Both the position numbers and the translations under genes were made by a program. From the NCBI GenBank assembly GCA_017417315.1, contig JAFPZK010000023.1:1-32042 (forward strand): a DNA stretch of 32,042 nucleotides. Reading direction: 5' to 3'. The notes below the pieces were generated by a model. It ran no database searches and was not told the DNA's origin. It saw only the letters and a list, made by a program, of their open reading frames with translations. Positions 31,355 through 32,042 of the stretch are shown here, piece by piece; within the stretch, counting starts at the first letter, position 1, and each line of letters opens with the position of its first letter. The DNA is from Bacteroidales bacterium (GTDB taxonomy: Bacteria > Bacteroidota > Bacteroidia > Bacteroidales > UBA3824).

Positions 31355-31846
31355 ATGAGAAAGATAATTATTCTATTATTGTTGGCAATGTGTATGCCTT
31401 TCGCATTGCTTGCCCAGCGCACCGACATCAGCAAAGGCGACATTATGTACGGACTTGAAGCCGCAGGCGTAGGCGCACAAGGCACGGCTCTCGTCAAATT
31501 GGAGTACATCTCCAAACAAAGAAAAATTCCCGTTCAGGTTTTGCAGGAATACGCGGTAAGAGGCGTGCTTTTCAAAGGAATTGCCGCCGGTGAAGGCAGC
31601 AACACAACCCAAAAACCGCTTTGCGGAAGTGCTTCCGCCGAACAAAGCCATCAGGCGTATTTCGACAAATTCTTTGAAGACGAAACCTACAAAAGTTACG
31701 TGCAGTTTGTTGAAGGCTCGCTCAAAGTGGTCGCTTACAGAAACAAAAACTACAAAGCCACCGCAAACCTCGTAATTATGAAAGACCAACTCCGCAAAGA
31801 TTTGGAGGCGGCGGGCGTTATAAAAGGTCTCGGCAGCGGATTTTAA
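31355..31846 (+). CDS. Secreted hypothetical protein
   Basis: 163 residues with a signal peptide (about 1-20, ending LLAQ). The mature part has a predicted alpha/beta composition (TALVKLEYISKQRKIPVQVLQEYAVRGVLFKGIAAG; YVQFVEGSLKVVAYRNKNYKATANLVI) and ends in a Gly-rich tail. It resembles small periplasmic proteins seen in Bacteroidota, but I cannot name the family. In a similar gene order a second secreted protein would follow; here only its signal peptide is left (31860). An 8-bp inverted repeat (ACAACATT/AATGTTGT) lies about 50 nt upstream of the start. Confidence 0.75.
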   Translation: MRKIIILLLLAMCMPFALLAQRTDISKGDIMYGLEAAGVGAQGTALVKLEYISKQRKIPVQVLQEYAVRGVLFKGIAAGEGSNTTQKPLCGSASAEQSHQAYFDKFFEDETYKSYVQFVEGSLKVVAYRNKNYKATANLVIMKDQLRKDLEAAGVIKGLGSGF

Positions 31847-31859
31847 ATTTTTAAAAACT

Positions 31860-31925
31860 ATGAAAAACACACTTTTATTATTAATCTGCGCCGTGTTTAG
31901 TTTAACCCGACTTTGCCATCATTAA
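31860..31925 (+). pseudogene. Truncated secreted-protein gene (signal peptide only)
   Basis: The ATG at 31860 lies 13 nt after the previous stop and begins MKNTLLLLICAVFSL, a typical signal peptide. After 21 codons the frame ends at TAA following R-L-C-H-H, where the processed part should start. The downstream 117 nt to the window edge show no coding continuation in the same or another frame that I can recognise. It looks like a gene cut by a deletion or recombination event near 31904. Confidence 0.5.
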
Positions 31926-32042
31926 GATATTTTTCATTGTATAACAGCAAATTAGTAATTTGTGTTTTCATGTTTGTGTACTACAAACTTTTTCGATTCT
32001 GATTTTACTGAATGGCTTAGTTTTATAATTTAACATGTTGTA

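Noticed and set aside
1..32042. tRNA genes, rRNA genes, insertion sequences or prophage genes
   Set aside because: No tRNA cloverleaf or T-loop consensus, no transposase or integrase frame and no phage structural gene was recognised in any gap or frame.

Overview
The window looks like a chromosomal segment from a member of the Bacteroidota, probably Bacteroidales. Its base composition is AT-rich. Many genes carry the Bacteroidota sigma-ABfr promoter (TTTG, 19-20 nt, TAnnTTTG), and I could place it by eye, often with both boxes, upstream of about a dozen genes. Shine-Dalgarno sequences are rare, the lipoproteins and secreted proteins have Bacteroidota-style signals, and the gene content fits: GH51 arabinofuranosidase, THUMP methyltransferase, RF2 with a programmed frameshift, and many DUF4143 ATPases.

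Left flank (1-4213): a minus-strand AAA+/DUF4143 ATPase, a frameshifted gene of unknown function, and a plus-strand AAA+/DUF4143 ATPase. Each ATPase gene has its own short tandem or palindromic repeats around its promoter or leader. Middle, metabolic and housekeeping (4229-12411): secreted GH51 alpha-L-arabinofuranosidase, two lysine-rich envelope-type proteins, a Rieske-like lipoprotein with a RlmL-type rRNA methyltransferase, a small lipoprotein, prfB (with the classic CTT-TGA +1 frameshift site), a TsaC/Sua5 threonylcarbamoyl-AMP synthase, and an ECF sigma factor.

Signalling or putative defence region (12658-26579): a SWIM-SNF2 helicase lies downstream of an apparent operon made of a TPR-transmembrane SpoIIE/PP2C phosphatase and two tandemly duplicated TIR proteins. 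Both TIR proteins have a Gln-rich linker and a transmembrane helix; one also has an extracytoplasmic NTF2/DUF4878-like domain. Next come rplU-rpmA-serS. Beyond them lies a third TIR protein, with a C-terminal pair of peptidoglycan-binding-like repeats, divergent from a second SNF2 helicase. TIR and SNF2 genes are therefore paired on both sides of the ribosomal/tRNA-synthetase genes. No known defence system is reproduced exactly, so a joint function is inference.

Right flank (26586-32042): an internally deleted DUF234-type ATPase pseudogene, a 460-bp gene-free region full of hairpin repeats with a possible small RNA, a DUF4143 ATPase with three 33-bp repeats at its promoter, an AAA-ATPase-like/DUF1703 protein, a roughly 190-nt region with nested complementary arms that looks like a structured RNA, a small XRE regulator with a perfect operator-like palindrome, a secreted protein, and a truncated signal-peptide ORF. 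The most notable items are the TIR/PP2C/SNF2 group, the TIR-PGBD fusion, the 190-nt RNA candidate and the private repeat arrays of the ATPase genes.
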